Of a DNA stretch of 5,102 nucleotides, positions 1 through 5,102 are shown piece after piece; position 1 is the stretch's first letter, and each line of letters begins with the position of its first letter. The notes under the pieces are model-generated. The model searched no databases and was not told the DNA's origin. It worked only from the letters and a program-made list of their open reading frames with translations. Source of the stretch: Planctomycetota bacterium (GTDB lineage: Bacteria > Planctomycetota > Brocadiia > SM23-32); NCBI GenBank assembly GCA_018400625.1, contig JAGYMJ010000531.1:1-5102 (forward strand), given 5' to 3'. The translations under genes were made by a program, and so were the position numbers.

Positions 1-2
1 AT

Positions 3-18
3 TGGGAGAATTCTCCCA
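3..18. repeat. Perfect 16-bp palindrome
   Basis: TGGGAGAATTCTCCCA is an uninterrupted, perfectly self-complementary 16-mer at the left edge, inside the open frame of the partial gene. It could be a protein-binding site, a hairpin or an internal coincidence. The flanking bases (T at 2, T at 19) do not extend it. Confidence 0.6.
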
Positions 19-260
19 TATTGGAATTTATCAAAGAAGGTGAAGAACAACAAGACAACTGGGCTCCGCTCCAAGCAGGGTTGTTCGGTGGGGATTATGA
101 ACGGTTTTGCGAAGTCCACCGTAAACTTCAAGAAATAGAGGAATCATATACAGACGATATTCTTGGAAAAGCTACTCAAGAGTATCGGACAGAAAGGGCG
201 ACTTCTTTGCTTCGGGAAGCACTCTCAGGCCATAGTGAAAGACTGACTTCCTTTATATAG
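3..260 (+). CDS. C-terminal part of an unrecognised protein (open at left edge)
   Basis: The frame is open from the left edge to a TAG at 258-260 and gives at least 85 residues. A TTG at 21 could serve as a start, with a GGGAGA about 11 nt upstream, but the frame continues through it (WENSPI before it), so I treat this as the tail of a longer gene. The peptide is hydrophilic and rich in Glu, Gln and Arg. It has a central stretch with LFGGDYERF and a helical, charged second half (HRKLQEIEESYTDDI, then RATSLLREAL). There is no membrane segment or signal peptide. I do not recognise a family. The last five residues (LTSFI) are read out of frame over sequence that encodes a DUF2283-like peptide in another frame, so the natural C-terminus may have been lost at a deletion or recombination junction. 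It could also be a chance open frame, but the amino-acid mix looks coding. Confidence 0.5.
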   Translation, partial: WENSPILEFIKEGEEQQDNWAPLQAGLFGGDYERFCEVHRKLQEIEESYTDDILGKATQEYRTERATSLLREALSGHSERLTSFI

Positions 261-400
261 ATTTATCCTCCAAACCAAGCTCCGAAACCAGAGAAATTTC
301 AGAAGGAATATTGCTGGATTTCGATGAGGTAGCGGCGCGTGTACTGTCAAAACAAAAGAACTCTAATTCTTTTTCAAAACGGAGATTGAAAAAGAATTAA
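239..400 (+). pseudogene. Remnant of a DUF2283-type domain, no start and disrupted
   Basis: The second forward frame from 239 to the TAA at 398-400 has no start codon and is preceded directly by TAG and TGA (233-238). It begins K-T-DFLYIDLSS, continues with ETREISEG and ends the recognisable part at LLDFDE (314-328). This follows the DUF2283 pattern (YD..tDaLYI.L, then an E..e...g...DfD stretch) from memory of that family. The usual N-terminal first strand is missing, because the upstream gene's sequence abuts it. The C-terminal part, normally a Gly followed by VGIEI, is replaced by unrelated Lys/Ser-rich sequence after DFDE. Homology is therefore truncated on both sides. DUF2283 proteins are small and often sit in toxin-antitoxin-like neighbourhoods, some beside DUF4258. 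A decayed copy here fits accessory DNA. A single-base deletion near 237-245 could also have split one longer gene. Confidence 0.55.
364..399. repeat. Perfect 14-bp inverted repeat with 8-nt loop
   Basis: The left arm TAATTCTTTTTCAA (364-377) and right arm TTGAAAAAGAATTA (386-399) are exact reverse complements around the loop AACGGAGA (378-385). The arms are AT-rich. The structure lies exactly at the end of the DUF2283 remnant frame. It lacks the GC-rich stem plus T-tract of a classical intrinsic terminator, although it could still act as a bidirectional transcription barrier. Alternatively it is a scar or end of a small mobile element. Confidence 0.6.
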
Positions 401-486
401 TAAAACGGCAAAGGCAAACGACGAAAGACATACGGTAAAAGACTTGAATTTTCGGGCAAAGCAATTTTAAAAGGTAGACTGCTAAA

Positions 487-515
487 TTGACATCCGTACC
501 TTTGAAGAGTACAAT
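487..515 (+). promoter_or_regulatory. Sigma70-type promoter of the MNT/HEPN operon
   Basis: A perfect -35 box TTGACA (487-492), a 17-bp spacer and a -10 box TACAAT (510-515, five of six consensus bases) stand just before the operon, behind AT-rich DNA that could help as an UP element. Transcription would start around 521-523, only about 3-5 nt before the ATG at 526. The message would then be effectively leaderless, which agrees with the lack of any Shine-Dalgarno at that ATG. The TTG at 487 is part of the -35 box and so is unlikely to be the start codon of the following gene. Confidence 0.75.
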
Positions 516-540
516 AGTACTCATAATGAGTACAAAGTAC
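496..540. promoter_or_regulatory. GTAC-core operator array over promoter and start codon
   Basis: Five GTAC cores begin at 496, 509, 517, 530 and 537. Three belong to 6-bp half-sites that form two overlapping inverted repeats: GAGTAC-AATA-GTACTC (507-522) and GTACTC-ATAAT-GAGTAC (517-533). Cores 496 and 517, and cores 509 and 530, are each 21 bp apart, two helical turns, so they lie on the same DNA face. The array covers the promoter spacer, -10 box, predicted transcription start and first codons of the HTH-nucleotidyltransferase gene. It is an obvious candidate operator for autorepression by that protein or by the MNT-HEPN complex. Binding is inferred and not shown. Confidence 0.65.
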
Positions 541-1140
541 AAAAAACCGTTTGCCATTGCCAGAGTGCTGTTCGGTAAAACTCGCCTGGAAGTGCTGGCC
601 TTACTGTTTTCGCGTCCGCAACAGTCCTTTTATGTAAGGGAGATTCTGCGCCTCTTGCCCGCCGGTCAGGGCGCGGTGCAGCGCGAACTGCAGAACCTCT
701 GCAACGTCGGTATAATAGAACGCAGCCGCATCGGTAATCAGGTGCATTATAAAGCCAACCGCCGCTGCCCGATCTATGAAGAACTAAAGGCGATAATGAT
801 GAAAACCTCCGGCGTGACCGACGTGCTGCGCAGGGATCTGATCCCGCTGGATGAACAAATAGAATTCGCATTCATCTACGGGTCAATGGCTGCCGGCGAC
901 AGTGACGCAGGCAGCGACGTTGATGTTATGGTGGTTGGCAACGTCGGTTTCGGCCGGATTGTCGAACAGCTTCAAGAGGCTCAACAAGAAATCGAGAGAG
1001 AAATCAACCCGCGAGTCTATAACCCTGACGAATTTCGAGAAAAAATAAACGCCGGAAACCCCTTTTTGAAAAGGGTTATGGAGGCCCCGAAAGTTTTCAT
1101 TATCGGAGATAAGGATGACTTTGAAGCAGTGGCTCAGTAA
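526..1140 (+). CDS. Winged-HTH / minimal nucleotidyltransferase fusion (MNT antitoxin-like)
   Basis: This 204-residue protein has two domains. Residues about 19-80 form a winged helix-turn-helix: a helix with LALLFSRPQQSF, a recognition region around GQGAVQRELQNL, and a beta wing with IGNQVHYKAN. Residues about 112-195 form a Pol-beta-type minimal nucleotidyltransferase with GSMAAGDSDAGSDVD at 119-133, where Asp131 and Asp133 are the likely metal ligands. I chose the ATG at 526 because an in-frame TTG at 487 lies inside the -35 box. In MNT/HEPN modules the MNT protein is the antitoxin and, in the studied MntA-HepT pair, adenylylates a tyrosine of the HEPN toxin; by analogy that is the likely role here. 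The fused DNA-binding domain suggests autoregulation through the adjacent GTAC array. The motif lacks the Arg often seen before the second Gly (GSxARG; here MAAG), and the strand where a third carboxylate is expected reads INPRVY, so catalytic activity is uncertain. It overlaps the HEPN gene by 26 nt. Confidence 0.85.
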   Translation: MSTKYKKPFAIARVLFGKTRLEVLALLFSRPQQSFYVREILRLLPAGQGAVQRELQNLCNVGIIERSRIGNQVHYKANRRCPIYEELKAIMMKTSGVTDVLRRDLIPLDEQIEFAFIYGSMAAGDSDAGSDVDVMVVGNVGFGRIVEQLQEAQQEIEREINPRVYNPDEFREKINAGNPFLKRVMEAPKVFIIGDKDDFEAVAQ

Positions 1141-1564
1141 CCGCTGGATTAAAAAACATACTCCCACCAAAGAAGAGATTGAAGATCTTCTCTCGGTCGT
1201 CGAAAGAGACATCTCTGATTGCCTTATCTCTGATTTGAGCACTGACTGGAAATTAAGCATTGCCTATAATGCGGCGCTCCAATCGGCAATAGTTGCTCTG
1301 GCAGCTTCCGGATACCGCATCAGGCAAGATCAGTCGCACCATTACAGAGCAATTCAATCCCTTCGACATACCATTAGAGCCGAAAAAGAAATTGTTGCCC
1401 GGCTCGATGCATTCAGAAAGAAACGCAATGAAATGGGATATGAACGCGCATGGATCGCATCTGAAGGAGAGGCTGAAGAGATGGTAGAACTCGCAAAAAA
1501 ACTTAAAGAACGGGTCCAAAACTGGCTGTACGATGAACATCCAGAACTTATAGATACAGAATAA
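1115..1564 (+). CDS. HEPN-like protein, SAV_6107 type (putative toxin partner)
   Basis: This protein of 149 residues is predicted to be almost entirely helical and cytoplasmic. A helix around residues 19-38 (KEEIEDLLSVVERDISDC) is followed by YNAALQSAIVALAASGYR (51-68), then HHYRAIQSL (75-83), the motif helix with AFRKKRNEMGYERA (99-112), and a last amphipathic helix (119-138) ending in HPEL. This order resembles HEPN proteins of the SAV_6107 type as I remember them. Canonical HEPN RNases carry an R-x4-6-H motif; here the equivalent reads R104-N-E-M-G-Y109, with Tyr and no His, so RNase activity cannot be assumed. Translation starts at the ATG at 1115, 6 nt after GGAG (1105-1108), within the end of the nucleotidyltransferase gene, which implies coupled expression. 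By context it is the toxin or effector half of an MNT/HEPN pair. A non-toxic HEPN partner whose tyrosine is modified is an alternative. Confidence 0.82.
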   Translation: MTLKQWLSNRWIKKHTPTKEEIEDLLSVVERDISDCLISDLSTDWKLSIAYNAALQSAIVALAASGYRIRQDQSHHYRAIQSLRHTIRAEKEIVARLDAFRKKRNEMGYERAWIASEGEAEEMVELAKKLKERVQNWLYDEHPELIDTE

Positions 1565-1638
1565 AAAGAGCTTACCAGCATTCGCTGTCACGTGATACCC
1601 CCGGATACATTGACGTAATCTTTGCATCGGTTTCTTTT

Positions 1639-4600
1639 TCAGGACGAAGAGAAGAACTTTTTCAGGTGTTTTCCCATGCTCACGGCGTCCCCTGCTTCAA
1701 TAGGGACGGGCAGAACCGCCCGATCTCCGGGAATTATCCTTAGAGATGAATTCGAACCGCCGAAACGGGACTTGAATTTCCCGGGGGTCCGTAAAACAAA
1801 ATGGAATCGGCCGTCACGCCGGCTGATCGAATCAACGCCCGCTTCATGCGCCCGTACCCTGAGTTCCGTCTCTAATAAAAGATTGTCCGTCTTCTCGGGG
1901 ATCGGACCGAACCTGTCCCTGAGCTCTTGTTCGGCCTCGTGTATATCTTCAACATTTGCGGCTTGAGCGAGTTTAAGGTATATCTCGATGCGCTGCTGTA
2001 ACGCCGGCACGTATTCCTCATCAAGGAAAGCTTCCATGCCGATGTCGATATTGGTTGCCGGGGGCGGAGGAGCCGCTTCGCCTTCCAGTTCTTTGCGGGC
2101 ACGTTCCAGCATCCGGCAATAGAGGTTGTAGCCGACCGCCGCTATATGCCCCGACTGCTCCGGCCCGATGATATTGCCGGCACCGCGCAGCTCGAGGTCA
2201 CGCAGGGCGATGTCGAACCCCGCTCCCAGATCACTGTAATGGCGTACAATATCCAGCCGTTTCCGCGCTTCGGGGGTAACGGGCCGGTTCTCGGGGGTGA
2301 GGAAATAAGCGTACGCCTTGTGAATATAGCGTCCTACCCGCCCCCGGATCTGATGCATTTCCGCCAGACCCAGCAGTTCCGCCCGGTCAATGATGAGCGT
2401 GTTGGCGTTGGGGATATCCAGCCCGTTCTCGATAATTGTCGTGCTCACGAGCACATCAACCTTGCCGTCGCAGAAAGCTTCCATAGCCTCGGCAAGGGGT
2501 TTTTCGGGCATCTGACCGTGACCGACAGCAACGGTGGCCTCTGGAACCAGCCGGCGGACTTTCCGTGCCACGGCATCAATGCTCCTGACACGGTTGTGCA
2601 CGTAATACACCTGCCCTTCCCGTTTCAGCTCGCGCCTTATGGCCTTGCGTACCAAATCGGGGTCGAAGCGTTCCACATGCGTCTCCACCGCCTGACGCGA
2701 CAGGGGCGGGGTTTGGAGTGCGGAGATGTCACGAAGCCCCATCATGGCCATGTGCAGCGTGCGCGGGATAGGGGTCGCGGTAAGCGTAAGAATATCGACA
2801 AATGTCCGCATCTTCTTGAATTTCTCTTTGTGCTTCACCCCGAACCGCTGCTCTTCGTCGATAACCAATAGTCCCAGGTCTTTGAAACGGACATCTTTCT
2901 GCAATAAACGGTGGGTCCCGATAACTATATCGACTTTCCCCTCGGCCAGGGCATCCAGAGTCTGACGGGTTTTTGAATGCGAAACAAACCGGCTGAGCAT
3001 CTCAACCCGAACAGGATAATCGGCGGTTCTTTCCCGGAAGGTGCGAACATGCTGCTGGGCGAGGACCGTTGTGGGGGTGACGATGGCGACCTGGCGAGCG
3101 CCCAAAACACACTTGAAAGCCGCACGCATAGCGACTTCTGTTTTCCCGTATCCCACATCGCCGCACACCAGCCGGTCCATCGGTCTGAGGTCTTGCATGT
3201 CCGCTTTAGCGGCCTTGATGGCCGCCAGTTGGTCTTCGGTTTCCTCGTAGGGGAACTCGGCCTCAAACTGTTTTTGCCACTTATCGTCTTGCGGGTGCTC
3301 GATCCCCTCCTGCGCCTGTCTTACGGCCTGGATGCGCAGCAATTCCGCCGCCAGGTCCTCCGCCGCTTTCTCAGCTTTTTTACGTGCGTTCTGCCACGAC
3401 CGGCCCCTGATCTTGCTCAACCGCGGTGGTCTGCCGCCTACACCGATATACCTGTGTACAAGCTCCAACCGGTCGGCGGGGACAAATATCTTGACCTGAT
3501 CGGCGAATTCTATCCTGATATGTTCCCTTTTGCGTCCGCCCTGGTCGAGCACTTCCATCCCCTCGAACCGGCCTATACCGTGCTGCACGTGCACCACATA
3601 ATCGCCTGGTGTGAGCTGTTCGGTGCTTGATACCGGGCTTGCTTTCTCATCATGACGCAATATCCGCCGCTGCCTGTAGCGTCCGAAAAGCCGATGGTGC
3701 GGGATGACGGCCAGGGGGGGAGAGTTGAATATTACTCCATGGTTCAAACGCCCGTTGCGGTAGATCAGCCGATCCCCGATGCCGGCTTTTTCTTCCTTCA
3801 GCAGTGCATTCAGTCGATCTTTTTCAGCATCCTGGGCACAGAGTATGACGGTGGTTTTATCCCGTGATATCCGCTCCAGCTCATCGACCATGTTGGATAT
3901 ATCGACCCCGAAAACATCACGCTGTTCGCAGCTCATCTCGATTTCATTTTTGCCTTCAGGTTCATTTTTATGGATAAAAGCGGCTGTGATATGGCTTCCG
4001 AGCAAGTGTTTTATTTCCTGCGGTGTGAAAAAAGCGCCGGCATCGGCATCATGACCCGCCAATTCCCCGCCCCTGAGCCACAGTTCCGCGGGTTCTATCA
4101 GGAAGACGTAAGAGTTTTTGGGGAGGTATTCCAGCAGATGCGCGCGTGATGTTTCCGCCTGCCCCTCAAATTGACCGTCAAGCGCGGGTCCGGCCAGCAC
4201 CTGGCATTCGGATATTCGGTCCTGTGAGCGTTGGGTCTGTGGATCAAAAATGCGCAGACTGTCGATTTCATCGCCGAAGAATTCTACTCTTACCGGCATA
4301 TCAGCGCCATGTGGGAAAATGTCCAGAATGCCCCCCCGAAGGCTGTATTCGCCGGGCATAGTGATCTGCGGCATGCTGATGAACCCTTTATCGACGAGCC
4401 ATTCAACAATTTCGCGCGGCGGTTTTTCCGTGCCTCTCGCCAGGTTCAGCGAATGATACTTCAGTTCATCCGGGTTCCTGACCGGCTGCACAACGGCATT
4501 GATGCTCGTGCAGACCAACCTGGTGCCTGCCCGCGGCTCAAACCATTCACCGTCCTTGTGGTCTGTCCCCGAAGGACCAAAGAGTAAATGCCTGAGCACT

Positions 4601-4926
4601 TTCAATCTTGAACGCACGATGGCGCTGTCAGGTGCTTTATCCCCCCCCTCCGCCCGCATATCCGCGTTAACTGACTCAAGAGCCGGAAAGCGGCAGGCAA
4701 TGTCGGGGTTGAAAACAGCCGCGTCTTCTGTGAATTCTTCGGCATACTGGATACCCGGGCAGATAACCAGCCCTGTTGAGTCGAGACCCCGCATAGTCGC
4801 AGCGATAAGCAAGGCGGCCGCACTGCCGCAGGGCCCCCTTACATCCACTGAATCACCGCTTCCGAGTCTCTCAAGTATCTCGGTAAAAGCCGCGGACGCC
4901 AAAATTTTTTGTTCAATGCTGTCCAT
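1639..4926 (-). CDS. mfd: Transcription-repair coupling factor Mfd
   Basis: Mfd is an ATP-dependent DNA translocase that removes RNA polymerase stalled at DNA damage and recruits UvrA for nucleotide excision repair. The protein has 1095 residues, slightly shorter than E. coli Mfd. Residues 1 to about 210 are the UvrB-like part, with a degenerate P-loop (GPCGSAAA, 31-38, no Lys), PPREIVEWLVDKGF (169-182) and RGGILDIFP (197-205). The CarD-like polymerase-interacting domain spans about 439-494 (TPGDYVVHVQHGIGRF onward). The RecG-like motor has Walker A GDVGYGKTE (589-597), TPTTVLAQQH (617-626), DEEQ (690-693), TATPIPRTL (716-724), IENGLDIPNANT (832-843) and QIRGRVGR (859-866). The TRG region lies near 901-921 and the C-terminal D7 domain near 962-1054. 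All motor residues look intact. I prefer the ATG at 4926: AGGG lies 9 nt upstream (4936-4939) and GAG 3 nt upstream. An ATG at 4944 (six residues longer) has no Shine-Dalgarno and would leave a leader of only about 8 nt. The gene converges on the HEPN gene. Confidence 0.97.
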   Translation of the reverse strand: MDSIEQKILASAAFTEILERLGSGDSVDVRGPCGSAAALLIAATMRGLDSTGLVICPGIQYAEEFTEDAAVFNPDIACRFPALESVNADMRAEGGDKAPDSAIVRSRLKVLRHLLFGPSGTDHKDGEWFEPRAGTRLVCTSINAVVQPVRNPDELKYHSLNLARGTEKPPREIVEWLVDKGFISMPQITMPGEYSLRGGILDIFPHGADMPVRVEFFGDEIDSLRIFDPQTQRSQDRISECQVLAGPALDGQFEGQAETSRAHLLEYLPKNSYVFLIEPAELWLRGGELAGHDADAGAFFTPQEIKHLLGSHITAAFIHKNEPEGKNEIEMSCEQRDVFGVDISNMVDELERISRDKTTVILCAQDAEKDRLNALLKEEKAGIGDRLIYRNGRLNHGVIFNSPPLAVIPHHRLFGRYRQRRILRHDEKASPVSSTEQLTPGDYVVHVQHGIGRFEGMEVLDQGGRKREHIRIEFADQVKIFVPADRLELVHRYIGVGGRPPRLSKIRGRSWQNARKKAEKAAEDLAAELLRIQAVRQAQEGIEHPQDDKWQKQFEAEFPYEETEDQLAAIKAAKADMQDLRPMDRLVCGDVGYGKTEVAMRAAFKCVLGARQVAIVTPTTVLAQQHVRTFRERTADYPVRVEMLSRFVSHSKTRQTLDALAEGKVDIVIGTHRLLQKDVRFKDLGLLVIDEEQRFGVKHKEKFKKMRTFVDILTLTATPIPRTLHMAMMGLRDISALQTPPLSRQAVETHVERFDPDLVRKAIRRELKREGQVYYVHNRVRSIDAVARKVRRLVPEATVAVGHGQMPEKPLAEAMEAFCDGKVDVLVSTTIIENGLDIPNANTLIIDRAELLGLAEMHQIRGRVGRYIHKAYAYFLTPENRPVTPEARKRLDIVRHYSDLGAGFDIALRDLELRGAGNIIGPEQSGHIAAVGYNLYCRMLERARKELEGEAAPPPPATNIDIGMEAFLDEEYVPALQQRIEIYLKLAQAANVEDIHEAEQELRDRFGPIPEKTDNLLLETELRVRAHEAGVDSISRRDGRFHFVLRTPGKFKSRFGGSNSSLRIIPGDRAVLPVPIEAGDAVSMGKHLKKFFSSS

Positions 4927-4958
4927 TTTCTCGCACCCTGACATTTTTGCAAAACATG

Positions 4959-4987
4959 AATATACTTGTATCGGCCCAGATATTCAA
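4959..4987 (-). promoter_or_regulatory. Probable mfd promoter
   Basis: Read on the minus strand, TTGAAT (4982-4987) and TATATT (4959-4964) are separated by 17 bp, giving a good sigma70-like promoter. Transcription would start near 4952. The leader to the ATG at 4926 would be about 26 nt and would include the AGGG Shine-Dalgarno, which supports that start over the ATG at 4944. Confidence 0.55.
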
Positions 4988-5056
4988 GAAAAAACATTCA
5001 ACAAGTGTAACCGCCCGAAGCACGCAACCTGCCCGTATATATTCAGTGAGAAACGT

Positions 5057-5086
5057 TACCGCCGGGCTTGTCCCGGTGGAGCGGTA
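5057..5086. repeat. Compound GC-rich palindrome upstream of mfd
   Basis: TACCGC (5057-5062) is the exact reverse complement of GCGGTA (5081-5086). Inside lies a second stem: CCGCCGGG (5059-5066) can pair with CCCGGTGG (5072-5079) with one G-T wobble around the loop CTTGT. The two stems compete for 5059-5062 but can be combined with a bulge. No T-tract follows on the minus strand and only TTT on the plus strand, so it is not a clear terminator. It could belong to the neighbour beyond the right edge or be an intergenic palindromic repeat. Confidence 0.45.
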
Positions 5087-5102
5087 TTTCTGCACTACAA
5101 AT

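Noticed and set aside
401..486. A further gene or RNA between the 14-bp inverted repeat and the operon promoter
   Set aside because: The stretch is AT-rich with only short repeats such as TTTTAAAA and no open frame with a start and Shine-Dalgarno. I see nothing to annotate beyond possible promoter-upstream AT tracts.
487..525. TTG at 487 as the start of the HTH-nucleotidyltransferase gene, with AAGGT upstream (471-475)
   Set aside because: The TTG is the first half of a perfect TTGACA -35 box with a TACAAT -10 box 17 bp later, so transcription should start after it. The 13 extra residues also overlie the operator repeats.
363..557. Minus-strand hydrophobic 64-codon frame that might be a small membrane protein
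   Set aside because: It runs antisense across the promoter, operator and the start of the HTH gene and derives its hydrophobic look from AT-rich DNA. There is no Shine-Dalgarno or family resemblance.
1565..1638. Bidirectional terminator between the HEPN gene and mfd
   Set aside because: Only a 4-bp CAGC/GCTG stem (1576-1587), separated by several bases from a T-run on the minus strand, and a short TCACGTGA palindrome (1588-1595) are visible. Neither is a convincing intrinsic terminator.
2146..2871. Long plus-strand open frame opposite mfd (241 codons)
   Set aside because: It is fully antisense to the conserved motor and C-terminal region of mfd and encodes no recognisable family. It is a shadow of the codon bias of the real gene, as are the other antisense frames between 1639 and 4944.
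4913..5095. Minus-strand frame of 60 codons overlapping the mfd start
   Set aside because: It overlaps the 5' end of mfd in another frame, spans the mfd promoter and the compound palindrome, and has an unconvincing Cys- and aromatic-rich composition.
1..5102. CRISPR array, tRNA or rRNA genes
   Set aside because: No regularly spaced direct repeats of suitable length and no cloverleaf or rRNA-like sequence were seen on either strand.

Overview
The window is bacterial, of moderate GC. One large housekeeping gene, mfd (transcription-repair coupling factor), is intact on the minus strand and fills about two thirds of it. The lineage is uncertain. The start of the Mfd helicase core (FPYEETEDQ) and its general style recall Planctomycetota and relatives, but this is an impression and not an assignment.

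Left part (1-540) is visibly more AT-rich and looks like accessory or decayed DNA. It holds the C-terminal end of an unrecognised protein open at the left edge, with a perfect 16-bp palindrome inside its coding sequence. This runs straight into an out-of-frame, startless remnant of a DUF2283-type domain that overlaps its last codons. A perfect 14-bp inverted repeat coincides with the end of that remnant.

Next (487-1564) is a compact two-gene operon on the plus strand. The first gene fuses an N-terminal winged helix-turn-helix to a minimal nucleotidyltransferase (MNT) domain. The second, overlapping by 26 nt and with its own Shine-Dalgarno, encodes an all-helical HEPN-like protein of the SAV_6107 type. 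The order and pairing match MNT/HEPN toxin-antitoxin modules, in which the MNT partner is the antitoxin. A near-consensus promoter (TTGACA, 17 bp, TACAAT) lies immediately upstream. Five GTAC cores, embedded in GAGTAC/GTACTC inverted repeats, cover the spacer, the -10 box, the predicted transcription start and the first codons. The inferred transcript starts only a few bases before the ATG, so it is probably leaderless. The DNA-binding domain on the first gene makes it the natural autorepressor. The MNT and HEPN motifs both deviate from the canonical ones, and this is the most interesting part of the window.

Right part (1639-5102): mfd converges on the toxin-antitoxin-like operon with a 74-bp gap. 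It has a recognisable promoter and probably starts at the ATG at 4926. The remaining upstream sequence to the right edge carries a compound palindrome and no convincing gene.
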